Under the pieces are notes generated by a model, which saw nothing but the letters and a program-made list of their open reading frames with translations, was not told where the DNA came from and made no database searches. From the NCBI RefSeq assembly GCF_041346925.1, contig NZ_CP166840.1, positions 3,781,001 to 3,845,000 of the forward strand: a stretch of 64,000 bases of DNA. The letters run 5' to 3'. Source of the DNA: Agaribacterium sp. ZY112. Its GTDB lineage: Bacteria; Pseudomonadota; Gammaproteobacteria; Pseudomonadales; Cellvibrionaceae. Shown in pieces: positions 57,081-64,000 of the stretch. A program made the translations under genes and the position numbers. Within the stretch, counting starts at the first letter, position 1, and the number at the start of each line of letters is the position of its first letter.

Positions 57081-58268
57081 TTATTCTTTGTAAAGCATCG
57101 ATAAGAGGCCGCCCCAAGCCTGCGTAACATAGCTCTCTAACAGCAAGATATAAGGCTCCAGTAAAGCGGGGCGAGCCATATAAATAAAAAAGAGCAAAGA
57201 GCAGACTACAAATACCGAAGCAAAAAACAGAGGCCATGGTGATTCTGGAGGTAAGTCTTTTAAGGCATTATTTTCAAACTCAACGGTAAAACGCTGACTG
57301 ACACTACCGCTTAATTCCGAGTCATCACGGGCCTGCGCAGAAGAAAGACCAGACCTATTAACAGATTCATTAGTACCATCAAGACTCTGAGCATAGCCCG
57401 TATCACTAGGTACAGCAGCCGTATTTATTGCAGTCGAAGCCGCCGCACGCTCAACAAGCACCTTCTGTAGTTTTTTCACATTGATTGACTCTAAACCGTC
57501 AATCAGCTGCTGACCACACTGATAGCGTTTATCAGCCTCTTTGGCTAGCAAATGGTCCAATACTTTTTGCAAAGCCTGTAAGTCGTCGGGTAGCTCAGGT
57601 ACAGTCGACGTAATATGCTTAATGCCAATTTCCACTGCAGACTCCCCATCAAAAGGAACCTGCCCTGTTAACATTCGAAAAAAGACAATACCGAGACTAT
57701 AGAGGTCGCTGCGAGTATCCACTGTACGCCCTTTCGCCTGCTCAGGGCTCATATAATGGGGAGTCCCTACAGCCGTACCGAGCTGAGTCATAGCAAGGTC
57801 GCTGCGCTCGGCACGGGCAATACCAAAGTCTGTGAGTACGGCAGATCCATCGACCTTTCTAAACATGATGTTTTCAGGTTTGATATCTCGATGAACATAG
57901 CCTCGCGAACCGGCATAATCTAAAGCCTTGGCGATATCCTTTATTGCTTGTACTTTCTGGCCTAAAGTCAAAGAATCTTGCAAAGAGGCCAAGTCTGAAC
58001 CATCGATATACTCCATCGACAGAAAGAATAAACCTTCATGCTCCCCAACCTCATGCACGGTAACGATATTAGGGTGAACCAACTGGCTAGCGATTTGCGC
58101 TTCTCGCAAAAAGCGCTCATTGAAATTTTCTTCACGTGCAGCATTTTCATGCATGACTTTTAACGCCACTTTACGCCCAAGAACATCTTGAGTCGCCAGA
58201 TACACCGTTGCCATCCCTCCTCGACCAAGGGTTTTATGCAAACGATAACCTGGAATACGAATTGTCAT
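57081..58268 (-). CDS. Membrane-anchored Ser/Thr protein kinase
   Basis: A 395-residue Hanks-type kinase with all catalytic motifs: LGRGGMATVYLA (glycine-rich loop), VALKVM (ATP-binding Lys), YVHRDIKPENIMF (catalytic loop), LTDFGIARA (DFG), GTPHYMSPEQ (APE region) and SDLYSLGIVFFRMLTGQVPF. A Ser/Ala-rich stretch and a single C-terminal helix (LFFASVFVVCSLLFFIYMA) anchor it, leaving a short tail outside. There is no PASTA or sensor domain. The adjacent HD-GYP gene suggests crosstalk with c-di-GMP, which is not shown. Confidence 0.92.
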   Translation of the reverse strand: MTIRIPGYRLHKTLGRGGMATVYLATQDVLGRKVALKVMHENAAREENFNERFLREAQIASQLVHPNIVTVHEVGEHEGLFFLSMEYIDGSDLASLQDSLTLGQKVQAIKDIAKALDYAGSRGYVHRDIKPENIMFRKVDGSAVLTDFGIARAERSDLAMTQLGTAVGTPHYMSPEQAKGRTVDTRSDLYSLGIVFFRMLTGQVPFDGESAVEIGIKHITSTVPELPDDLQALQKVLDHLLAKEADKRYQCGQQLIDGLESINVKKLQKVLVERAAASTAINTAAVPSDTGYAQSLDGTNESVNRSGLSSAQARDDSELSGSVSQRFTVEFENNALKDLPPESPWPLFFASVFVVCSLLFFIYMARPALLEPYILLLESYVTQAWGGLLSMLYKE

Positions 58269-58428
58269 ACGGGCGGGGCTCTATCTTTGATCGGCAGGTT
58301 GGCGAGAGCATAGTAACATTATGTCTACACAACGTTGATTACACTTATCGCTTTTATTCTTATAGGGCAAAGTCAGGCACTTTACCTCTAAAAAGGCCTT
58401 ATATTGATAACTTAACCTTTTTTAGTCA

Positions 58429-59187
58429 TCAGCGCTTTTTGGCAGCCTTCTTATTTTGCCCCAACCACATATAGACCCCGCTCACTGCCGCCAAGATAAA
58501 TAGCAGTGCGATTAAATCCATAATAAAAGGACCTATCGAGCCTAAGAAGCGACCTGCGTGCAGATCAAGTACGACACGCTCCCAGCTGAGTTCACTAGCA
58601 CCATAACTTGCCATAACCTGCTTTTTTACCCACGCGGGTGTTGCCTGAACAGGAGTCAGAGACAGGTTAGCCTGCGATGGCTGCCACTGCATAGTATCGC
58701 TATTTAATGCGTACTGGCCGGCAGCACTCACAATACAAAAATGCTGATCACAACGCCCCATGCTTTCAATAGGTGCAGGCAAGCCACTATAGATATCACT
58801 GACATCAACCAGATTTAATTGCGCATCAAATAAAGCCAAACTTTGACGACAAGCTACGGCCAAACTGCCTTTAAAAGCGCTGAGAGCAACCAAGGTCTGC
58901 GAACATTGATACAGCGGTTTCGCCTCGACATAAACATGAGTTGATAAGGCGGAAACCAACAACACCTTACCGTCAGGAGCCAAACTGTAAGAGCGAAACT
59001 CTGGAACTTCCTGGCCATAAAGGGATAAGAGCCAAGGTGAACTGACTTTAAACTTCGCTAAGCGTAAAGCATCAGTGTGATTAAGTAAGATACCGGTAAT
59101 ACTTAACAGCAGAACAACAACGGCAGACATCAAACCTGCACGCTTATGCCAGCGCCGCGCGAGTCGGCGGAAATGTTTCTTTCTCAT
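58429..59187 (-). CDS. PepSY-type membrane protein
   Basis: A 252-residue protein with an N-terminal TM helix after a basic cap (KRAGLMSAVVVLLLSITGILLNHT, split by the membrane), a large periplasmic segment and a C-terminal TM helix (IMDLIALLFILAAVSGVYMWLGQ). The WHKRAG ... TGILLNHTD pattern is that of PepSY-associated TM proteins. These help move electrons or flavin partners in iron and siderophore systems. It overlaps the FMN-binding gene by one base (TAATG), so the two are coupled. Third gene of the Fur-controlled porin operon. Confidence 0.85.
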   Translation of the reverse strand: MRKKHFRRLARRWHKRAGLMSAVVVLLLSITGILLNHTDALRLAKFKVSSPWLLSLYGQEVPEFRSYSLAPDGKVLLVSALSTHVYVEAKPLYQCSQTLVALSAFKGSLAVACRQSLALFDAQLNLVDVSDIYSGLPAPIESMGRCDQHFCIVSAAGQYALNSDTMQWQPSQANLSLTPVQATPAWVKKQVMASYGASELSWERVVLDLHAGRFLGSIGPFIMDLIALLFILAAVSGVYMWLGQNKKAAKKR

Positions 59188-59717
59188 TACTGCTCTTGAG
59201 AGCTCGTCTTTTTATCCAAGTAGAGCGCAACTTTAGCAACTTTTTTCATTGCTCGCACACTCAAGGTGGCGCCGGTGATGCCATCGATACGGCGATCGAG
59301 CTTAGTATCCTCACTTAAGCTAGCACCTAAAAACTGCTTTCGAAAGAAAGGGTAACGAATTTCAGAACCACGACTCTCGCGGTACTCCAGCACTTCGATG
59401 CCTCGAATATGCCCTTGTTCAACAGAGATCGCCATGGTGATAGGCCTCTCTTTGCCCACCTCATCGAGTATCCAGGTACGTATTTGGCCTTGCTGCCAAT
59501 AACGCAAACGGGCCCTGCCGAGGCGGTAATCAAAGCGCTGAAGAAGCTCACTTTTATCAGCTTTATTTAACCACAAAGCTTCTTGCTCTGCTGGCTCTGC
59601 CGACAAAGAAGCCAAGTACGCCTGTAAACGATCTTCTTCAGCAAAACTTTGTTTACCAAACGTAATAAGAGCGAGTGGCAAACAAAGCATAAGCTGGCGC
59701 CAATAGCACCAAAACAT
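59187..59717 (-). CDS. Exported FMN-binding (flavinylation) protein
   Basis: A 176-residue protein with a signal sequence (LMLCLPLALITFGKQSFA) and an FMN-binding domain. The covalent flavinylation motif DGITGATLS is present; T151 is the likely phosphodiester site for FMN attached by an ApbE transferase encoded elsewhere. Similar domains occur in NqrC/RnfG and in extracytosolic reductases. ATG 59717 starts one base after the porin stop, so it is translationally coupled to it. Together with the PepSY protein it may carry electrons across the inner membrane to ferric iron. Confidence 0.9.
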   Translation of the reverse strand: MFWCYWRQLMLCLPLALITFGKQSFAEEDRLQAYLASLSAEPAEQEALWLNKADKSELLQRFDYRLGRARLRYWQQGQIRTWILDEVGKERPITMAISVEQGHIRGIEVLEYRESRGSEIRYPFFRKQFLGASLSEDTKLDRRIDGITGATLSVRAMKKVAKVALYLDKKTSSQEQ

Positions 59718-59718
59718 C

Positions 59719-60897
59719 TTAGAACGACCAACCCACACCTAGGTTGAAGCTATCGCCCTTATCTGCATTTTGGTTATCAGACCAATCAGCCTTAAATACA
59801 ACACGAGGTGTTAACCAGTAGTTGGCACCGTAATCGAGTACTTGCTCTGCATCGCTTTGATCAAAACCAGCAACATTATTCCACTCGTTATAACGAACGA
59901 AGAAACCAAGCTGCTCGGTCACTTTGTAAGATGGCTCGATATACCAACCATTCTGTACATCCATACCTTGATCTTTGGCTTGCTCACCATCGATATTCCA
60001 CTGAGCGGCCAACGCGCGAATACTGAAATCAGCGATATTGTAGATAGCGTGCGCTTCAACCAAGGTAGCACTCGCATCAGAAATCGTGCCCTGAGTTAAG
60101 TTTTCTTGGTATTGAGCAGTCGCAGCCAACTCAAGACCTGTTACGCCGGTGTACTTCAAGCGACCGGTGTAAGCGAAGTCATTGGCATTGGCTTTAGCAA
60201 CTTTTTGACGACCGCTGCGAATTGAACCCAATTCGCCGTCTTCGTCAGAGCTATCTAAACCGCTAGTGAAAGCCACGTCGTAGCTCAAACCTGCAGTAAT
60301 ATCACCACGAAGCATGGCCCCCGCTTCCCACCAAGTGGTAGGAATGATGTTTTTCTCAACAAGATTACGCTCAGTGCCGTAGAAAGTTTCAGGCTCGTGA
60401 GTTTCGTTAAGGATACCAACAGGGATTAGGAATTGACCGGCAACCAAACGATGCTTCTCAGCGTAATCCCACTCGATGTAAGCCTGCTCAAGCTCAACTT
60501 CACCAGGCTTACCGTCGCCAGACAAACCGTGCTCAAGCTCAAGCTCAGAGAAGAAACGAACTTTTTCATTAAACTCATGACCAACAAACAAAACAAAACG
60601 ATGCGCGTCGATCTGATCGTCTTTGCCATTAAAATTGTTGTAGTGGATCTCGCCGTAACCACCAATCTTGGTCTTGCGAGCCCAATCCAAGCTCTTGTCA
60701 GAAGAACCTGCATCTCCTGAATCAAGCGCATCAGCAGTTGCTTCAACTTTTTGATCAGTTTGAGCTTGAGCTTTCTTAAGCTCAGCAATTTCTTTTTCTT
60801 GCGCATCCAAACGCTTAATCAACTCTTCTACTGATGCATCTGCGGCAGCGTTCATTGCTACAGCACTTAAAGCGATAGCCAGTGCAGTTTTTTTCAT
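59719..60897 (-). CDS. OprO/OprP-like outer membrane porin
   Basis: A 392-residue porin with a signal peptide (cleavage after ADA), an N-terminal coiled coil (SVEELIKRLDAQEKEIAELK) and a 16-strand-type barrel. It shows TKIGGYGEIHYNN, DAHRFVLFVGHEFNEKVRFF, FLIPVGILNETHEPETFYG and the C-terminal aromatic end GVGWSF. The barrel resembles the phosphate/pyrophosphate porin family OprO/P (COG3746), but the position of a perfect Fur box suggests an iron-linked ligand here. First gene of a three-gene operon with the FMN-binding and PepSY genes. Confidence 0.9.
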   Translation of the reverse strand: MKKTALAIALSAVAMNAAADASVEELIKRLDAQEKEIAELKKAQAQTDQKVEATADALDSGDAGSSDKSLDWARKTKIGGYGEIHYNNFNGKDDQIDAHRFVLFVGHEFNEKVRFFSELELEHGLSGDGKPGEVELEQAYIEWDYAEKHRLVAGQFLIPVGILNETHEPETFYGTERNLVEKNIIPTTWWEAGAMLRGDITAGLSYDVAFTSGLDSSDEDGELGSIRSGRQKVAKANANDFAYTGRLKYTGVTGLELAATAQYQENLTQGTISDASATLVEAHAIYNIADFSIRALAAQWNIDGEQAKDQGMDVQNGWYIEPSYKVTEQLGFFVRYNEWNNVAGFDQSDAEQVLDYGANYWLTPRVVFKADWSDNQNADKGDSFNLGVGWSF

Positions 60898-60997
60898 AGT
60901 TCCCCCAAAGAACCTAAGGTCAAATAACAGGACTGCTTTCTTGGAGTAACAACTCGGCTACATCTCAAAGACAAGCGACCTAAATTTTTAGGCCGCC

Positions 60998-61026
60998 ATC
61001 GTATACGCAATGATAATGATTATCAA
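60998..61026 (-). promoter_or_regulatory. Fur-controlled promoter of the porin/FMN/PepSY operon
   Basis: A perfect 15-of-15 Fur core, TGATAATGATTATCA at 61011-61025, overlaps a minus-strand promoter: TTGATA (61026-61021), a 17-base spacer and TACGAT (61003-60998). Fur-Fe(II) bound there would block RNA polymerase, so the operon should be induced by iron starvation. Confidence 0.88.
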
Positions 61027-61065
61027 CACCTATCACTATCGCATTTAATATTTTTGATTTAACAC

Positions 61066-61092
61066 AAAAAAACCTCCACTAGGGAGGTTTTA
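61066..61092 (-). terminator. Terminator of grxD
   Basis: An AACCTCC/GGAGGTT stem with T-runs on both sides, 27 bases after grxD on the minus strand. It lies just upstream of the Fur box and separates the two units. Confidence 0.85.
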
Positions 61093-61118
61093 TATTGGAA
61101 AAATACCGCTTTCTAAAG

Positions 61119-61448
61119 CTAGCTTTGCTCTTCAGCCGGCGCAGCAGAGTCAATCAAGGTCTTTAACTCACCGTTTTCATACATCTCAGTAATAATGTCA
61201 CAGCCACCGACTAACTCACCTTTTACCCATAACTGAGGAAACGTCGGCCAGTTAGCAAACTTAGGTAGCTCTGTACGAATATCTTGATTAGATAAAATAT
61301 CAACGTAAGCAAAACGTTGACCACAGGCCATAATCGATTGCGAAGCTCGCTGAGAAAAACCACACTGAGGTGCGTTGGGTGAACCCTTCATATAAAGAAG
61401 AATATCGTTATCTGCAATTTGCTTTTTGATGGTTTCCAAAGTGGACAT
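61119..61448 (-). CDS. grxD: Monothiol glutaredoxin
   Basis: A 109-residue CGFS-type glutaredoxin with the active site APQCGFSQRA, and WPTFPQLWVKGELVGGCDI supplying the GSH- and TVP-like segments. These proteins bind and deliver [2Fe-2S] clusters with glutathione. It lies next to iron-related genes and ends in a strong terminator. Confidence 0.97.
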   Translation of the reverse strand: MSTLETIKKQIADNDILLYMKGSPNAPQCGFSQRASQSIMACGQRFAYVDILSNQDIRTELPKFANWPTFPQLWVKGELVGGCDIITEMYENGELKTLIDSAAPAEEQS

Positions 61449-61724
61449 CGTTGCACCTTTTGAAAGTAACTGTATGTAAGAAAAGTAACTATATAAGAAG
61501 TCATAAGGCTCTATATAAATTCAAGCTAGAGCCAATACCAAGAGAGAGGACACCTAAGCCCAAGTACCCGACTATTTTACTCAAGTATTTAGCAAAAGGT
61601 AAATCTTATTAAATACTTAGCCTCACACATAACATCGATGACAGAGTCACACACGATAAATTGCGCGATAAAATAATCAATAAAACCCTACGTTCCGCGA
61701 ATTTAGCGCATAAATGAAGCAATA

Positions 61725-61806
61725 AAGCCCCGAAAGGCTTGTCACTGCACAAAGAAACTTTGTATTATCCCTTTTTTGAACAGGCAGCCATCCAGCTGCC
61801 TTTTTT
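61725..61806 (+). ncRNA. Structured leader or small RNA upstream of argD, ending in an intrinsic terminator
   Basis: Three consecutive hairpins lie between grxD and argD: AAGCC/GGCTT (61725-61740), ACAAAG/CTTTGT (61749-61763) and AGGCAGC/GCTGCCT (61782-61801), the last followed by TTTTTT. The third is a textbook intrinsic terminator only 22 bases before the argD start codon, inside the transcript expected from the promoter at 61739-61768. Two readings fit: a terminator for an unannotated small RNA encoded upstream, or an attenuator. I could not choose between them. The remaining part of the 379-bp gap (61449-61724) shows no other feature. Confidence 0.4.
61739..61768 (+). promoter_or_regulatory. 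Likely promoter upstream of argD
   Basis: TTGTCA (61739-61744), an 18-base spacer and TATTAT (61763-61768) place transcription start near 61775, before the terminator-like hairpin. Confidence 0.5.
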
Positions 61807-61827
61807 GCTTTTAGGGGGTAATGTTTT

Positions 61828-63006
61828 ATGACGGAGTCAGCGCTGATGAATACCTATGGAACTAGGTCAACCACAATAGTAAAGGGTGAAGGCCCCTATC
61901 TTGTGGATGCTGACGGCCGCCGCTACCTCGATGCTATTGCAGGTATTGCTGTATGCGGGCTTGGTTATAGCCACCCGGCTGTAACCGAAGCGCTCTGCGA
62001 TCAGGCCAACACCCTGATTCATTGCTCCAACCTCTACAACATCGAACCTCAGCAGAAGCTCGGCGACGCGCTTATCAACGCCAGTGGCATGGATAAAGTC
62101 TTCTTCTCCAATTCCGGAGCAGAAGCCAATGAAGCTGCCATTAAAATTGCGCGCAAATACGGCCAAGATAAAGGCTTAACATCGCCCGAAATCATTGTGG
62201 CCGATCGCAGCTTTCACGGCCGCACCATGGCCACTTTAAGTGCGACCGGAAATAGTAAGGTTCAAGCAGGCTTTGCACCACTAGTAAGCGGTTTTAAGCA
62301 CGTGGAATATGACAACCTTGCTGCGATCGAAGCCGCCGCAACGGATAATACTGTTGCCATTATGGTCGAGCCAGTACAAGGCGAAGGTGGCGTGCGCGTA
62401 CCCGCAAACGACTACCTTAATAAGTTACGCGAACTTTGTGATAACAAAGGCTGGCTGCTTATCCTCGATGAAATCCAGACTGGTAATGGCCGCTGTGGTA
62501 GCTTTTTTGCCTACCAACAGAACAACATTTATCCAGACGTTGTCACCACCGCTAAAGGGCTTGGTAACGGCGTTCCTATTGGCGCATGTTTGGCGCGAGG
62601 CGCTGCTGCAAGCGTATTGCAGCCTGGTAACCACGGCTCAACGTTTGGCGGCAACCCATTAGCAAGCCGCACCGCTTTGGCCGTCGTTAAAGAGATCAAT
62701 ACCGAAACCATGCTCAAGCGCGTCAATGAGCTAGGCGACAAACTGCTATTCGACTTTAAAGAGCAGTTAAGCAATCTAAGTGGTGTGCTCGATGTTCGTG
62801 GTAAAGGCCTAATGATAGGTATTGAGCTTGACTGCGACTGCAGTAAGCTTGTTGAAAAAGCAAAAGAAGAAGGTTACTTAATCAACGTCACCAGCGGTAA
62901 CGTACTACGTCTACTCCCCCCTTTTATTTTGACCGATGACGAAGCGCTGCGCTTAACAGGCGCCATTGTCTCTTTGGTTCACCAAGCGCTGAATAAAAGC
63001 GTCTGA
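61828..63006 (+). CDS. argD: Acetylornithine aminotransferase
   Basis: A 392-residue fold-type I PLP enzyme of arginine synthesis that converts N-acetylglutamate semialdehyde to N-acetylornithine with glutamate as amino donor; class members can also act in lysine or succinylornithine pathways. It has [39 protein letters not shown] (with the conserved Asp), the PLP lysine in [14 protein letters not shown] and [13 protein letters not shown] 61828 has a GGGGG stretch 9-13 bases upstream; ATG 61846 is an alternative. It is followed by argF after 11 bases. Confidence 0.95.
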   Translation: MTESALMNTYGTRSTTIVKGEGPYLVDADGRRYLDAIAGIAVCGLGYSHPAVTEALCDQANTLIHCSNLYNIEPQQKLGDALINASGMDKVFFSNSGAEANEAAIKIARKYGQDKGLTSPEIIVADRSFHGRTMATLSATGNSKVQAGFAPLVSGFKHVEYDNLAAIEAAATDNTVAIMVEPVQGEGGVRVPANDYLNKLRELCDNKGWLLILDEIQTGNGRCGSFFAYQQNNIYPDVVTTAKGLGNGVPIGACLARGAAASVLQPGNHGSTFGGNPLASRTALAVVKEINTETMLKRVNELGDKLLFDFKEQLSNLSGVLDVRGKGLMIGIELDCDCSKLVEKAKEEGYLINVTSGNVLRLLPPFILTDDEALRLTGAIVSLVHQALNKSV

Positions 63007-63017
63007 AGGAGCGTTCA

Positions 63018-63932
63018 ATGAAACCAAGACATTTCCTCACTCTGCTGGACCTAAACCCAGCAGAGCTAAAAGAAGTTATTGCCAACGCAATTGAGCTCAA
63101 GAAAAGCCTGCACCATGACGAAATCAATGAGCAGTTTAAAAATCGCGTACTGGGCATGATCTTTGAGAAAAGCTCAACCCGCACTCGCGTAAGCTTTGAA
63201 GCGGGCATGACTCAGCTCGGCGGTGCTGCCCTCTTCTTAAGCCCACGCGACACCCAGCTCGGGCGCGGAGAACCTATTGAAGACAGTGCACGCGTATTAT
63301 CGCGCATGGTCGACATGATCATGATTCGCACCTTCGCTCACAGTACCGTAGAACGCTTTGCCGAATACTCCAAGGTCCCAATCATCAATGCATTAACGGA
63401 TGACTACCACCCTTGCCAGCTGCTTGCCGACGTACAAACCTATGTTGAACATCGCGGCCAACCAAGTGGTAAAACTGTTGCCTGGATTGGCGATGGTAAT
63501 AACATGTGCCACTCTTACATCAATGCCGCACGCCAATGGGACTTCCAGCTCAATATCGCCTGCCCCAAAGGCTTTGAGCCAAACACAGAGCTACTTGAGG
63601 CCAATAAAGAGCGTATTAAGTTGGTTCACAACCCCATTGAGGCAATACGCGACGCCGACTGGGTTAGCACTGATGTTTGGGCCAGCATGGGCCAAGAGGA
63701 TGAGCAGAAGCAACGCGAAGAAGCCTTTAAAGGCTACATGGTCGATCATGAATTAATGAGCCACGCCCATAGCGATGCCTTACTTATGCACTGCTTACCG
63801 GCTCATCGCGGTGAAGAAATTAGCGCCGAGCTCATTGAAGATGAAAAAATCAGTGTTGTCTGGGATGAAGCAGAGAATCGCCTGCACGCACAAAAAGCGC
63901 TTATGTTGTTTTTAGCTGAGCACAGCGCGTAG
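63018..63932 (+). CDS. argF: Anabolic ornithine carbamoyltransferase
   Basis: A 304-residue transferase that makes citrulline from ornithine and carbamoyl phosphate. It has the carbamoyl-phosphate motif [10 protein letters not shown], the [11 protein letters not shown] and GDGNNMCHS segments, and the ornithine-binding [11 protein letters not shown] (HCLPAHRG). It pairs with argD, the pseudomonad-like argDF arrangement. The start has GGAG seven bases upstream. Confidence 0.96.
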   Translation: MKPRHFLTLLDLNPAELKEVIANAIELKKSLHHDEINEQFKNRVLGMIFEKSSTRTRVSFEAGMTQLGGAALFLSPRDTQLGRGEPIEDSARVLSRMVDMIMIRTFAHSTVERFAEYSKVPIINALTDDYHPCQLLADVQTYVEHRGQPSGKTVAWIGDGNNMCHSYINAARQWDFQLNIACPKGFEPNTELLEANKERIKLVHNPIEAIRDADWVSTDVWASMGQEDEQKQREEAFKGYMVDHELMSHAHSDALLMHCLPAHRGEEISAELIEDEKISVVWDEAENRLHAQKALMLFLAEHSA

Positions 63933-63968
63933 TCTAAACACGCTCTTTTTCAAATATTAATCTTGCCA

Positions 63969-63995
63969 GGCGCACCAAAAGATGAATGGTGCGCC
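63969..63995 (+). terminator. Hairpin after argF, near the window end
   Basis: A 9-bp perfect stem, GGCGCACCA with TGGTGCGCC, and a nine-base loop. The window ends five bases after, so the T run cannot be judged. Confidence 0.55.
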
Positions 63996-64000
63996 GCCTT

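Overview
The window reads as a chromosomal segment of a marine-type gammaproteobacterium, most like the Cellvibrionales/Pseudomonadales side of the class. The evidence is gene content and order: the ispB // rplU-rpmA-obgE divergence, an adjacent fabA-fabB pair, uvrA close to an MFS gene and ssb, an OmpA-family porin with thrombospondin type-3 repeats, PldA, monothiol GrxD, Bfd and DUF4404. I cannot name the genus. There are no rRNA or tRNA genes, no transposases or integrases, no CRISPR array and no prophage block. Coding density is high, and most intergenic regions hold recognisable terminator hairpins.

Layout. 1-4.2 kb: a periplasmic HEAT-like repeat protein, then a soluble chemoreceptor-tip-like protein paired with a di-iron, flavodiiron-like metallo-beta-lactamase-fold protein, then an orphan sugar-type solute-binding protein. 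4.3-13.3 kb: a stand-alone second-type EF-G, an orphan family-3 binding protein, a 49-residue single-span membrane protein, an OmpA-like protein, DegQ, an EamA exporter, glucokinase and S20. 13.4-24.7 kb: obgE-proB-hisC-like, rplU-rpmA, ispB, pgi, another family-3 binding protein, galU, fabA and fabB. 24.7-33.1 kb: an RmlD-like reductase, a paralogue of the first sugar-binding protein, ssb, an MFS transporter, a CsgD/VpsT-like LuxR regulator and uvrA, closed by a 26-bp perfect palindrome. 33.1-37.7 kb: a four-gene glycerol/gluconeogenesis unit (glpX, FGGY kinase, GDPD, short GlpD-like). 37.7-47.2 kb: a nitrobindin-like protein, a small OMP, a pentapeptide-repeat/K+-channel fusion, pldA, apeB, uppP, tsaB, adk, a DTW-domain tRNA enzyme, a cupin, bfd and DUF4404. 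47.2-58.3 kb: FmdB-like/aspS, an HU-like protein with a Lys/Ala/Pro tail, a Tat-exported beta-helix protein, HIT, proS with a lytic transglycosylase, HD-GYP, and a membrane-anchored Ser/Thr kinase. 58.4-64 kb: a porin, FMN-binding and PepSY operon behind a perfect Fur box, then grxD, a structured leader, argD and argF.

How the genes fit together. Most are housekeeping: translation, nucleotide, lipid and cell-wall precursors, proline and arginine synthesis, and sugar phosphates. The accessory interest lies in five places: (i) the receptor-tip/di-iron pair, which resembles an oxygen- or iron-sensing chemotaxis module; (ii) the Fur-controlled porin/FMN/PepSY operon, which looks like an extracytoplasmic flavin route for iron reduction; (iii) the pentapeptide-channel fusion; (iv) the Tat-exported tailspike-like beta-helix protein; and (v) several binding proteins without transporters. 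Start codons were revised from the longest reading frames where a ribosome-binding site, signal peptide or family alignment pointed to a shorter form.
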